Origin: Acidovorax benzenivorans
Lineage (GTDB): Bacteria; Pseudomonadota; Gammaproteobacteria; Burkholderiales; Burkholderiaceae_C
Direction: 5' to 3'
DNA length: 64,000 nt
Assembly: GCF_028680575.1 (NCBI RefSeq)
Contig: NZ_JAPCKI010000002.1
Location: 124,001-188,000, forward strand
The position numbers were made by a program, and so were the translations under genes. Below are positions 55,626 to 63,970 of this stretch, piece by piece (positions within the stretch are counted from its first letter, which is position 1; the number at the start of each line of letters is the position of its first letter). The notes beneath the pieces are model-generated. The model made no database searches. It had not been told where the DNA came from and worked only from the letters and a program-made list of their open reading frames with translations.

Positions 55626-55662
55626 AAAACCCCGGTGGTGCCATGCGCCGCCGGGGTTTTTT
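55626..55662 (+). terminator. Intrinsic terminator of htpG
   Basis: AAAACCCCGG(TGG) pairs with CCGCCGGGGTTTT around a short loop and runs into six T. It lies 70 bases after the htpG stop. Confidence 0.88.
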
Positions 55663-55752
55663 GTTGCGAAAGGACTGTGGTGTGTGCTGCTGCCGGGCTT
55701 CCTGCCCGGGCGGCCAGGGCGATAGGATGCGTGCGTCCTGTACGGCGGCCCG

Positions 55753-56061
55753 TCAGTCCTGGGGCTCTGCCAGCTCCAGAATCCGCGCATGCGCCTGGTT
55801 GCGCTCCACCGGGTCTGCATCGATCAGCGCCTTGAGCGCCCCGTCAGGCAGCAGCATGCCTTTGCGGCGATCGGCTTTGACCGGCATGTTGCGCCAGCCC
55901 GACAGCACCAGCCAGTCCCACAACTCAGCGGGCACTGGGTGTGTGACCAGCATCTTCACCGGCCCCCGAACGACGAACACCCCCACCGCAGGCAACGAGC
56001 CCACCGGCGCTGGCCTGCGCGGTTGGCGGATCGATAGGGCGTTGCGGATCCAGTCTTTCAT
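55753..56061 (-). CDS. Small hypothetical protein
   Basis: A 102-residue open frame beginning MKDWIRNALSIRQPRRPAP. The second half reads naturally (VPAELWDWLVLSGWRNMPVKADRRKG, then LPDGALKALIDADPVERNQAHARILEL) and ends in a helical, acidic segment. I do not recognise a family. There is no strong ribosome site. Composition and the absence of a competing frame favour a real gene. Confidence 0.5.
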   Translation of the reverse strand: MKDWIRNALSIRQPRRPAPVGSLPAVGVFVVRGPVKMLVTHPVPAELWDWLVLSGWRNMPVKADRRKGMLLPDGALKALIDADPVERNQAHARILELAEPQD

Positions 56062-56391
56062 GGGGCGGTGGGCAGTTCACAAGGTCGTGATAACCGCAGC
56101 ATAGCTCAGGGGCCATGACCCCATCCAGCGGCAGATTGCACCGATCAAATGGGCCACTGCTCGCCGCAGCGTGGCACAACCCCAACGCTACCAGCCGGTA
56201 GAACGTCAACGATTGTTGTAACGCGGCCTGCTGGCCGTAGCGCCGATAGATTCGGTCCCAGCCTTCAGCCGCTGTGCTCAAGGCAGACTCCACGCACTCC
56301 CTTTGCACCGACTTTTTTCCAACCCGAAAGGGGCTTGGTGAGGTTGCGGCGTGACCCAAAAGGCTTGAGCCATTCACTCCCAGGAGTATTC
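56062..56391. other. Gene-free stretch before the IPTL-CTERM gene
   Basis: This 330-base stretch holds no protein I can support. An open frame continuous with the DUF11 gene runs from 56149, but its product lacks protein character and the ATG at 56392 has its own AGGAG site. The promoter of the large gene should lie here. Confidence 0.5.
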
Positions 56392-59300
56392 ATGTTGTTC
56401 AGTTCATTGGCGCGCTTGTTCGCGCGAGAACAATCCCCCAGCCGGCGTACGCTGGCGTCGGGCGATACCTTGCTTCCCACCCCGGGCGCCGCAGTGAAGC
56501 CGCGCGCCGTGCGGCGTCTGCGCTGGCTGCTGCTTGCGGGTGGCTTGTGCGCGGGGGCTGCAATGGCGCAGTCTGCCGACCTGGTGGTGAACCATGCGGA
56601 CTCTCCGGACCCGGGCCCTGCTGGCGGCATCTTCACCTATACCCTGCGCATCGACAACAACGGGCCTGACGGCGCGACCGCTGTTACCTTGGCCGATACC
56701 CTTCCCACAGGCTCGACCTTCATTGATGTCAACGCCACCGCTGGCAGCTGCAACCAGGCGGGCGGGACTGTCAACTGCGCCTTGGGCAATATCCCGTTCA
56801 ATGCGAACCAGACGGTGACCATCCGCGTGCGCCTGCCCTCTGCTGGCGTGTGGACGAACACCGCCACCGCGGGCAGCACTACGCCCGACCCCAACACCAG
56901 CAACAACGTCAACAGCATCCAGGACACCACGGCCACGCAGGCGGCGGATCTGGCGCTCACGGCCACGCCGTCGCTGGCCAACGTGACGGCTGGGCAGAAC
57001 TACAGCTATGCGCTGCAGGTCGCTAACAACGGCCCGGATGCGGCCACCGGCAGCCAGCGCATCAGCTTCACCGTGCCTGCGGGGGGCTCGGTCACCTCGG
57101 CGCCTTCCGGCGGCGGGTGGACGTGCACCCCTTCGGGAGGCTATCCGCTGGCCAGCGGTGCGTCAGTCGCTTGCACGCGTGCCGGCACGCTCGCCAACGG
57201 TGCCACATCGTCCGTGCTCACGGTGCCTGCGGTCTCCCATGTGAACGGGACGGTGACGGCCGCGTTCGCGGTGGCCGGCATCAAGCCTGACGACTCTGCC
57301 ATGCCCGATAGCGATGTGTCCAACAACACCGTGTCTGCCGACGTGACCTCTGTATCCGGGGCCGATGTGCAGATATCCAAATCCGCTCCGGGCGGCACCA
57401 ATGTGGCCTTGGGCAGTGATGTCACCTACACGCTCACACCACGCCTGAACGGTGGCGTTTTGCTGACCGGCCAGCCCATCACGGTGACCGACACGCTAGG
57501 TGCCGGCCTCACATTCGTCTCCGCCAGCGGGGCCGGGTGGACGTGCGATGCCACCATCGCCTGCACGCGCACGGAATACACCGGTGCCAACTTCACCAAC
57601 ATGCCTGTCATCACGGTGGTGGCCACTGCAACTGGTTTGGGCGCGCTGACCAACACTGCGGGTATCAGCACCGCGTTGCCCGACCCGGTGCCTGCCAACA
57701 ACAGCGCCTCGGTCAATGTGACATCGAGCAACGACGCGGACATGCAGCTCACGAAGACGGCCAGCATCAACCCCGTCGTGCCCAACCAGGCGTTCAACTA
57801 CACCCTGACCGCACGTAACACCGGGCCGCTGGCTGTGCCAGCAGGCCAGGACATCACCGTCACCGACCAAGTGCCAGCAGGGGTCACGCTCAGTGCGCCC
57901 TTGAATGCCTCCGGCTGGACCTGCGATGCGCTGCCCTTCACCGGCCCCGGCGCCTGGAGCTGCACGCGCAGCACGGGCCTTGCGGCCAACACCAATGCAC
58001 CCGCCATCACCGTGTCTGCGGTGCTGACCGGCACGGGCACGGCCACCAACAATGCCTGCGTAGCCCTGGGCGGCGGGGGGCGTGTTGACGGCAACGCGGG
58101 CAATAATTGCACCGGCGTCACCGTGTCTTCCACCGCCACGCAGGCGGACCTGCGCGTGGTGTCCAAGACGGCCGCACCCGACCCAGTGGTCGCTGGCGTG
58201 AACCTGACCTACGTGATCACCGTGGAGAACCTGGGCCCGGCCACCGCCACCAACGTGGTGGTGTCCGACACCTTGGCCAGCCTGGTTAACACCGGAGGCT
58301 TTCAGTCCGCCGCGGCATCGCAGGGCACCTGCACGCCCAACAGCGTGACCAATGGCACCTCGCAGAACCTTAGCTGCAGCCTGGGCGCTCTCGCCATGGG
58401 CGCGCAGGCTACCGTGACGGTGGTTGTGCGTCCCAGCATCGCCACGACTGGCCCGCGTACCAACACCGCAACGGTCCGCTCCACCGATGTGGGCGACCCG
58501 GTCCAAAGCAACAACAGTGGCAGCGTGACCAGCCAGGTCACGGCCATCGTGGATGTGACGGCCGCCAAGACCGCGACCCCTGCGTCCGTGCCCGCCGGCG
58601 CTCCTATCACGTTCGTCGCGACCATCGGCAACACCGGCCCTTCGACCGCACAAACGGTACAGATGGTGGATACGCTGCCATCGAACGCGGCCTTCATCGA
58701 CATCGTCTCGGTGAGCGGCGGCGGCAGCTGCACGCCCATCACTGCAGGGGCTGTGGGCGGTACGCTGACCTGCAACTGGGGCAGCATCAGTGCAGGTTCG
58801 CAGCAGACGGTGACCTACCGCATGCGCCCTCTGGGTACGGCGGCGGGCGGTACTGTGGTTAACAGCCTGGCGGCGACCACGGTCACGGCCGAGTCGAATG
58901 CGGCCAACAACAGTGCGACCACCACCACGGCTGTCACGGCTGCGCAGCTCGACATTCTTATCAACAAGGCAGACAGCGCAGACCCTGTGGGCCTGGGGCA
59001 GCCCACGACGTACACCATCACCATCAACAACAGCGGCCCGTCGTTCGGTACCAACGTGGTGATGACGGATATCTTTCCTGCGCCCGGCTCTGCACCCACG
59101 GCCACGTTCAGCTACCAGGGTGCCCTCACGGTCAACGCCGGCGGTGTGTGTACCGAGCCTTCGGTGGGCGCCTCCAGCGGTACGCTGCGCTGCGTGTTCC
59201 CTGGGCTCAGCAGTGGGCAGACTGCCACGGTTACCTATGTGATGCGCGCTGAGACCCTCACGGTGGCAGGCGCCACCAGTGGCACTGCGTTCAACCGTGC

Positions 59301-59856
59301 GAGCGTGACGGTGGACGAAACCGAAACCACGCTGGCCAACAACGTGGTGACGCATGACACCACCGCACGCCGCTTCACCGTGGCCACCGACCTTGCGCTG
59401 GTCAAGTCAGCACCCTCTGGCCCTCTGGCTCCCGGCGCAACACTGGACTACACGCTGGTGGTCACCAACAACGGTTCCCTGGCGAGCGATGGTGCTCAGG
59501 TGGTGGATACCCTGCCCGTCAGCGTGAACTTTGTCTCGGCCGTGGGCTGCGTGAACGCTGCCGGTACGGTGCGCTGCGCGATTGGCCCGCTGGCAGTGGG
59601 TGCGTCGCGCACCTTCACCATTCGCACGACCCTGCGCTCGCCCTTCACCGGAGCCACACCGCTGGTGAACAATGCCAGCCTGGATGCCCCAGGGGACACC
59701 AATCCTGCCAACAACACCTCCAGTGCCAGCACCACGGTGACTGCGTCAGGCGGGGTGAGCAGTATCCCCACACTGTCGGAGTGGGGGCTCATTGTCCTGT
59801 CGGCGCTGTTGGCATTGATGGCCTTTGGCCACGCTGGCGCCGTCCGTCGCAGGTAG
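56392..59856 (+). CDS. Large surface protein: eight DUF11 repeats and an IPTL-CTERM sorting signal
   Basis: A 1154-residue exported protein. A long N-terminal region leads to a hydrophobic signal (LRWLLLAGGLCAGAAMA, about 45-61). Eight DUF11 (Big-like) repeats of 115-135 residues follow, each starting like ADLVVNHADSPDPGPAG or LDILINKADSADPVGLG with a later NNGPD or NTGPS turn. The C-terminus is an IPTL-CTERM signal: SIPTLSEWG, a hydrophobic helix and an Arg-rich tail (GAVRRR). Such proteins are processed by exosortase H. The gene immediately downstream looks like that enzyme but is broken. AGGAG precedes the ATG. Confidence 0.92.
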   Translation: MLFSSLARLFAREQSPSRRTLASGDTLLPTPGAAVKPRAVRRLRWLLLAGGLCAGAAMAQSADLVVNHADSPDPGPAGGIFTYTLRIDNNGPDGATAVTLADTLPTGSTFIDVNATAGSCNQAGGTVNCALGNIPFNANQTVTIRVRLPSAGVWTNTATAGSTTPDPNTSNNVNSIQDTTATQAADLALTATPSLANVTAGQNYSYALQVANNGPDAATGSQRISFTVPAGGSVTSAPSGGGWTCTPSGGYPLASGASVACTRAGTLANGATSSVLTVPAVSHVNGTVTAAFAVAGIKPDDSAMPDSDVSNNTVSADVTSVSGADVQISKSAPGGTNVALGSDVTYTLTPRLNGGVLLTGQPITVTDTLGAGLTFVSASGAGWTCDATIACTRTEYTGANFTNMPVITVVATATGLGALTNTAGISTALPDPVPANNSASVNVTSSNDADMQLTKTASINPVVPNQAFNYTLTARNTGPLAVPAGQDITVTDQVPAGVTLSAPLNASGWTCDALPFTGPGAWSCTRSTGLAANTNAPAITVSAVLTGTGTATNNACVALGGGGRVDGNAGNNCTGVTVSSTATQADLRVVSKTAAPDPVVAGVNLTYVITVENLGPATATNVVVSDTLASLVNTGGFQSAAASQGTCTPNSVTNGTSQNLSCSLGALAMGAQATVTVVVRPSIATTGPRTNTATVRSTDVGDPVQSNNSGSVTSQVTAIVDVTAAKTATPASVPAGAPITFVATIGNTGPSTAQTVQMVDTLPSNAAFIDIVSVSGGGSCTPITAGAVGGTLTCNWGSISAGSQQTVTYRMRPLGTAAGGTVVNSLAATTVTAESNAANNSATTTTAVTAAQLDILINKADSADPVGLGQPTTYTITINNSGPSFGTNVVMTDIFPAPGSAPTATFSYQGALTVNAGGVCTEPSVGASSGTLRCVFPGLSSGQTATVTYVMRAETLTVAGATSGTAFNRASVTVDETETTLANNVVTHDTTARRFTVATDLALVKSAPSGPLAPGATLDYTLVVTNNGSLASDGAQVVDTLPVSVNFVSAVGCVNAAGTVRCAIGPLAVGASRTFTIRTTLRSPFTGATPLVNNASLDAPGDTNPANNTSSASTTVTASGGVSSIPTLSEWGLIVLSALLALMAFGHAGAVRRR
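59764..59856 (+). other. IPTL-CTERM sorting domain coding segment
   Basis: The last 30 codons encode IPTLSEWG, the hydrophobic stretch LIVLSALLALMAFG and the basic end AVRRR, matching the IPTLxxWG variant of PEP-CTERM sorting signals. Confidence 0.9.
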
Positions 59857-59937
59857 GCAGGGCGCCTTGCGGCTCGCGCGAGCGGGCCACCGCCATTCTC
59901 TGCACAGGCCAGCACGGCGATATCGGCGTGCTGGCCT

Positions 59938-60746
59938 GCTGCGTTTCTTCCTTACCTTTGTGGTCCTGCAACTCACGCTGCTTGGCGTCAACATGCTGGG
60001 GTGGTACAGCAGCATGTGGTGCTGCCCTGGACGGCACTGCTGGCGCGTGGTTGCGCTGCGCTGGTGACATTGTTTGATGCATCGGCCGCTGCAGCGGGCA
60101 AGGTGCTATAGAACACCGTCAGCGGGTTTGGGGTGTCGATCGAACCCGGTTGCAATGGCATTGAGGCTTGCATCGTGTTGTTTGCGCGGTGATAGCGTTT
60201 CCGTCTAGCTGGCGCCACGAGCCCGTGGGACTGGGTGTGGGTTTTGTGGCGGTGCAGGGGCTGAATGTGGTGCGGGCCATCAGCCTTTTCTATCTGGGGC
60301 CGTGGAGCACCCCTGTGTTCAAGTTCGCCCATGAGTACCTGTGGCGGGCGCTCATCATGCTGGACGTATTGATTGTCTGGCTGCTGTGGGTGCGCCCGGC
60401 GCAATATGCATACGGCTTACCCATCTTTCTGGCGCTTGTGCTGGCAGCCCGTGGCAAGGGGCGTTGGGTTCGGGTGTTGGGCGGGTACGTGCTGCTGCTG
60501 CCGTTTCAGGCATTCAGTCTCACGATGTCGGCGCTCATGCAGATGGTGCAGTCTGCGCAGACCGATATCCGGCTGCTGCGCATTGCCCAGTGGCAGATGG
60601 AGGCCATCATCTACGGCTACCAATGGGGCTCTCTAGTTGTTCCCACGCTGGCTCCCATCCTGCTTTGGTTGTGGATGGATCGTTCATTTGTGAGCGATGT
60701 GCTGGTGCGCGGGTGGCGCGCGTCCTTGCCCACAGCTTCGCCTTGA
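59938..60746 (+). pseudogene. xrtH: Broken exosortase H gene, apparently fused to an associated membrane protein remnant
   Basis: Pieces of an IPTLxxWG-specific exosortase appear in order but in different frames. LLRFFLTFVVLQLTLLGVNML runs to about 59998. VVQQHVVLPWTALLA, then GKVL, follows one frame over. A TAG at 60109-60111 interrupts this just before NTVSGFGVSIEPGCNGIEAC, whose codon TGC at 60151 is the catalytic Cys. A second shift near 60185 leads to the open frame 60168-60746 with the catalytic Arg (GLNVVRAISLFYLG) and His (KFAHEYLWRALIML). No in-frame start codon precedes LLRFF closely. The C-terminal 100 residues (YAYGLPIFLALVLAARGKG to the end) go beyond a normal exosortase and resemble an exosortase-H-associated membrane protein, from memory. 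Confidence 0.75.
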
Positions 60747-60775
60747 ATAGGTGGTGGTTGTGCGGAATGGACCGG

Positions 60776-61504
60776 CTATAGCTCGGCCGCGCAGGCTGGT
60801 TGGGCCTCGACCGTGGTGCTGCAAGCCACCGCATCCAGCCGATACCCCGACCCATACACCGCCGTGATCGTGTAGCCATTGGCCTCGGTCAGCTCCAGCT
60901 TGCTGCGCAGCCGTGACATGTGGGTGTCCAGGGAGCGCGAGGGGGTGTCGGTGGCGTCGCCCCAGACGGCCTCGCGCAGGTGCGAGCGGGACAGCAGGCG
61001 GCCCGCGTTGCGGAACAGGAACAGTGCGAGTTCGTATTCGCGGTGTTTGAGCCCGATGGCCTGGCCTTGGAGGCTCAAGATGCGTTGCTCCGCGTCAAAG
61101 CGGTACGCGCCAAACTCCAGCCGGGCGCCCATGGACTGGGGGAAGGCCCGGCGCAGCAGGGCGGTGGTGCGGGCTACCAGTTCGCCCATGCGCAGGGGTT
61201 TGCTCATGAAGTCGTCCGCGCCGCGCGACAGGGCCTCGACCACATCGCGCTCGTCGCTGCGGCGGGTGATGAACAGGATGGGCGGTTGCATGCCGTGGGT
61301 GCTGCGCACGGTCTGGACCACGTCGGTGCCTTCCATGTCTGGCAGGAGCCAGTCCACGATCAGCAGGTCGAAGGTGTCGTTGCGCAGCGCCTGCAGCAGG
61401 CTGGCGCCGTCGGCAAAGGTGTGGCACACATGCTGGTGGCATTCCAGGGTGCCCTTGATCTGCTCCAGAAGGAGAAGGTCGTCGTCAAGGACTGCGATGC
61501 GCAT
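60776..61504 (-). CDS. OmpR-family response regulator
   Basis: A 242-residue regulator. The receiver domain (1 to about 120) has the acidic pair LDDD, the phosphorylated Asp in LLIVDWLLPDMEG and the conserved Lys in DDFMSKPLRMGEL. The winged-helix domain (about 130-230) reads LKHREYELALFLFRNAGRLLSRSHLREAVWG and SRSLDTHMSRLRSKLELTEANGYTITAVYGSGYRL. No histidine kinase is adjacent, so it is an orphan here. The ATG at 61504 matches the normal receiver start (MRIAVLDDD). Confidence 0.92.
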   Translation of the reverse strand: MRIAVLDDDLLLLEQIKGTLECHQHVCHTFADGASLLQALRNDTFDLLIVDWLLPDMEGTDVVQTVRSTHGMQPPILFITRRSDERDVVEALSRGADDFMSKPLRMGELVARTTALLRRAFPQSMGARLEFGAYRFDAEQRILSLQGQAIGLKHREYELALFLFRNAGRLLSRSHLREAVWGDATDTPSRSLDTHMSRLRSKLELTEANGYTITAVYGSGYRLDAVACSTTVEAQPACAAEL

Positions 61505-61691
61505 GAAGGGAGTCTCTCGGGGATGGCGCCCCGTGCAAATCAACAAAACACCCCCGCCATTGGGGAGCGCTTTGATGTTGCCCGACATCTGCCTGCTGTG
61601 CGTGTGGGTTGACAATCGTTTGCAATAGTCGGGCCTGCGCTGGCAGGGCTTGTCCCCGCTCCGTTCACCTGCTCAGATCGTCAACACGTTC

Positions 61692-62750
61692 TCAGGCCAC
61701 CAGCGGTTCTTCCTCCATGGCTTCGATCTGCTCGATCAGCATGTCTACCTGCCCGCGCCAGTAGTCGCTGGTGCCAAACCACGGAAAGTTCACCGGGAAG
61801 ATCGGGTCCTGCCAGCGGCGCGCGAGCCAGGCGCTGTAGTGGATGAGGCGCAGCGTGCGCAGCGGTTCGATGAGTGCCAGTTCGCGGCGGTCAAAACTGC
61901 GGAACTGTTCGTAGCCGTCTATCAAGGCGCCGAGCTGGTGGGTGCGCTGGCGCCGGTCGCCCGACAGCAGCATCCACAGGTCCTGCACGGCCGGGCCCAT
62001 GCGCGCATCGTCCAGGTCCACAAAATGCGGGCCGCCCCGGCCCCATTCGTCGAGCGGCGTCCACAGGATGTTGCCGGGGTGGCAGTCGCCATGCAGGCGG
62101 ATGGGAGTGGCATCTTTTAAACCAAATCGGCCCGTAGCGCCTGTACCATCTGCGCGAGTAGCTATCAAATCGAGAGCTTTGTCGCATTGGGTCTTCCAGG
62201 TGGCCTGCATGTCGAGCGGAATGATCTCGTTCGTGAGCAGCCAGTCGCGCGACGCCGTGCCAAAGGTTTCCAGGTCCAGCGTCGGCCGGTGCACAAACGG
62301 CTGGGCCGCGCCCACGGTGTGGATGCGGGCCAGAAAGCGGCCGATCCATTCCAGCACTTCAAAGTCGTCCAGCTCGGGCTGGCGCCCGCCGCGCCAGGGG
62401 CTGACGGAGAACGCAAAACCGTCGTGCTGGTGCAAGGTGCTGCCGTTCAGCACCAGCGGGCCCACGGCGGGCACCTCGGCGGCCATCAGCTCGGCGGCAA
62501 AGGTGTGTTCTTCGAGGATCTGCGCCTCGCTCCAGCGGCCGGGTCGGTAGAACTTGGCCACTACACGCTCGCCGTCTTCCAGCGTGGCCTGGTATACCCG
62601 GTTTTCGTACGACGACAGGGCCATGAGGCGGCCATCGCCATACAGGCCCACGCTGGCCAGTGCGTCCAGCACCTGGTCGGGGGTGAGGCGGGCGTAGGGG
62701 TGTTGGTCGCTGGCAGCGTTGGCGGCGGTATCGGGGGGCAATGGGGTCAT
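61692..62750 (-). CDS. srkA: Stress response kinase SrkA (YihE family)
   Basis: A 352-residue protein kinase of the choline-kinase-like fold. Landmarks are SSYENRVYQATLEDGERVVAKFYRPGRW, the catalytic loop IRLHGDCHPGNILW and the metal-binding FVDLDDARMGPAVQDLWMLL. E. coli SrkA (328 residues) counters stress-induced death. Residues of about 192-212 (LIATRADGTGATGRFG) lie just ahead of the catalytic loop and come from a copy of the dispersed repeat, roughly accounting for the extra length. Confidence 0.92.
   Translation of the reverse strand: MTPLPPDTAANAASDQHPYARLTPDQVLDALASVGLYGDGRLMALSSYENRVYQATLEDGERVVAKFYRPGRWSEAQILEEHTFAAELMAAEVPAVGPLVLNGSTLHQHDGFAFSVSPWRGGRQPELDDFEVLEWIGRFLARIHTVGAAQPFVHRPTLDLETFGTASRDWLLTNEIIPLDMQATWKTQCDKALDLIATRADGTGATGRFGLKDATPIRLHGDCHPGNILWTPLDEWGRGGPHFVDLDDARMGPAVQDLWMLLSGDRRQRTHQLGALIDGYEQFRSFDRRELALIEPLRTLRLIHYSAWLARRWQDPIFPVNFPWFGTSDYWRGQVDMLIEQIEAMEEEPLVA
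62115..62177 (+). repeat. Dispersed palindromic repeat, copy D, inside a coding region
   Basis: It contains CCAAATCGGCCCGTAGCGCC, then GCGCGAGTAGCTATCAAATC. The order of blocks is the same as at 40533-40600. It is read in frame on the minus strand in srkA. Confidence 0.7.
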
Positions 62751-62794
62751 GCCCCATTGTCGCTGCCCGCCCTGCCTTCAGTTGCGCGGGGCCG

Positions 62795-63889
62795 TCAGCC
62801 CGGCAACAGCGTCGCGATATGCCCCGCGCGCGGATCACCGCTGCCCGCCAGCATGCTGGCGAACAGCGCCTGTGTGGCCTGGGGCCCCGCATAGTGTTGC
62901 ACCACCAGCCAGGGCTGCGGCCCCGAAGAAACGGCGGCGCTGAACTGGTTCCAGGCCGCCACCAGGCGGTCGTTCAGGCCCTGTGCACCCCAGTCGGCGT
63001 GGCGCTTCTTGACCTGGGCAGGCGCAAAGAACATCACCGGGCGCGGGCCGGGTAACTGGCCTGCGCCGCCCAGGTCTTGCACATGGCTGGCGCCCACCGA
63101 GCAGCTGTAGGCCAGGCCCGTGAAGTGGGCGTGGATGCGCTGGCGCAGGCCCACGCTGCCTGCAAAATCGATGTAGACGCTGGGCGTGGCGCCGTCGATC
63201 TGGTCCAGTGCGTCGTAGGTGACCACGCGGCTGTAGCAGCCCAGGCTTTCGCAAAACGCCACATTGCCGGGCGAGGTGAGGCCGATGACCTCTATGCCTT
63301 CGCGTTGCGCGAGCTGGAAGGCCGTGCCGTAGGCGGTTTTGCTCGATGCGCTGGACAGCAGCATGCGCCGGGCGCCAAAGAACTGCTGGTCGGCCAGAAA
63401 GTCGTCGATGAGCCATGAGGTGATGAACAGCGGCCGCAGCAGCGCCTGCACGTCCTCGTTGTCGGCGCGGTACAGCCCGTCGGTGCTGGTGCGCAGGTAG
63501 TGGTTGTAGACCGCATGCAGGCCCGCGCGGTGGGCCGCGCCGTCACTGAAGCCCGTGGGGTTGACGCGCTGGGGCGACAGCACGGCCTGGCTGGCCATGG
63601 GCCAGTAGCCATACAGCCGCTCGCCCACCGCCACGGCCGGGTGCAGCGACTGGACCACGGTGCCAAAGCCCCACACGGGCACGATGCCCCAGCCGGCCTC
63701 GCCGGTGGGGAAGAACTGCCAGTAGTTCAGCATGTCGCCCAGCGCGGCATAGGTGATGTTGTTGGCTGTGAGGGCAAAGGACTCGACCCGCACGCGGACC
63801 TGGCCGTCGGCCAGCGGGGTGTCGTCGGTGGTCAACAGGCGGGTGGTGGCCAACTGGTCCTGGCGTACGAGAAGGGTGGTGGTGCTCAT
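62795..63889 (-). CDS. DUF2855 family protein
   Basis: A 364-residue protein of the DUF2855 family. Its N-terminus resembles quinone-reductase-like medium-chain dehydrogenases (VRVRVESFALTANNITYAALGDMLNYWQFFP) and a nucleotide-binding-like region appears later (LLSSASSKTAYGTAFQLAQREGIEVIGLTSPGNVAFCESLGCY). The usual glycine-rich loop is altered (SSASSKTAYG), so oxidoreductase activity is uncertain. It lies on the same strand as srkA, 44 bases before that gene's start. Confidence 0.85.
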   Translation of the reverse strand: MSTTTLLVRQDQLATTRLLTTDDTPLADGQVRVRVESFALTANNITYAALGDMLNYWQFFPTGEAGWGIVPVWGFGTVVQSLHPAVAVGERLYGYWPMASQAVLSPQRVNPTGFSDGAAHRAGLHAVYNHYLRTSTDGLYRADNEDVQALLRPLFITSWLIDDFLADQQFFGARRMLLSSASSKTAYGTAFQLAQREGIEVIGLTSPGNVAFCESLGCYSRVVTYDALDQIDGATPSVYIDFAGSVGLRQRIHAHFTGLAYSCSVGASHVQDLGGAGQLPGPRPVMFFAPAQVKKRHADWGAQGLNDRLVAAWNQFSAAVSSGPQPWLVVQHYAGPQATQALFASMLAGSGDPRAGHIATLLPG

Positions 63890-63970
63890 GCCGCCACGCT
63901 AAACCAAAGCGGGCTCGTGCTCAAGCAGGGCGCGCCACCTGAGCGACAGGCGCGTTGCGTGCCGGAGTGC

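Noticed and set aside
56149..56391. N-terminal extension of the DUF11 protein
   Set aside because: The extension lacks protein-like character, and an AGGAG site sits directly before the ATG at 56392.
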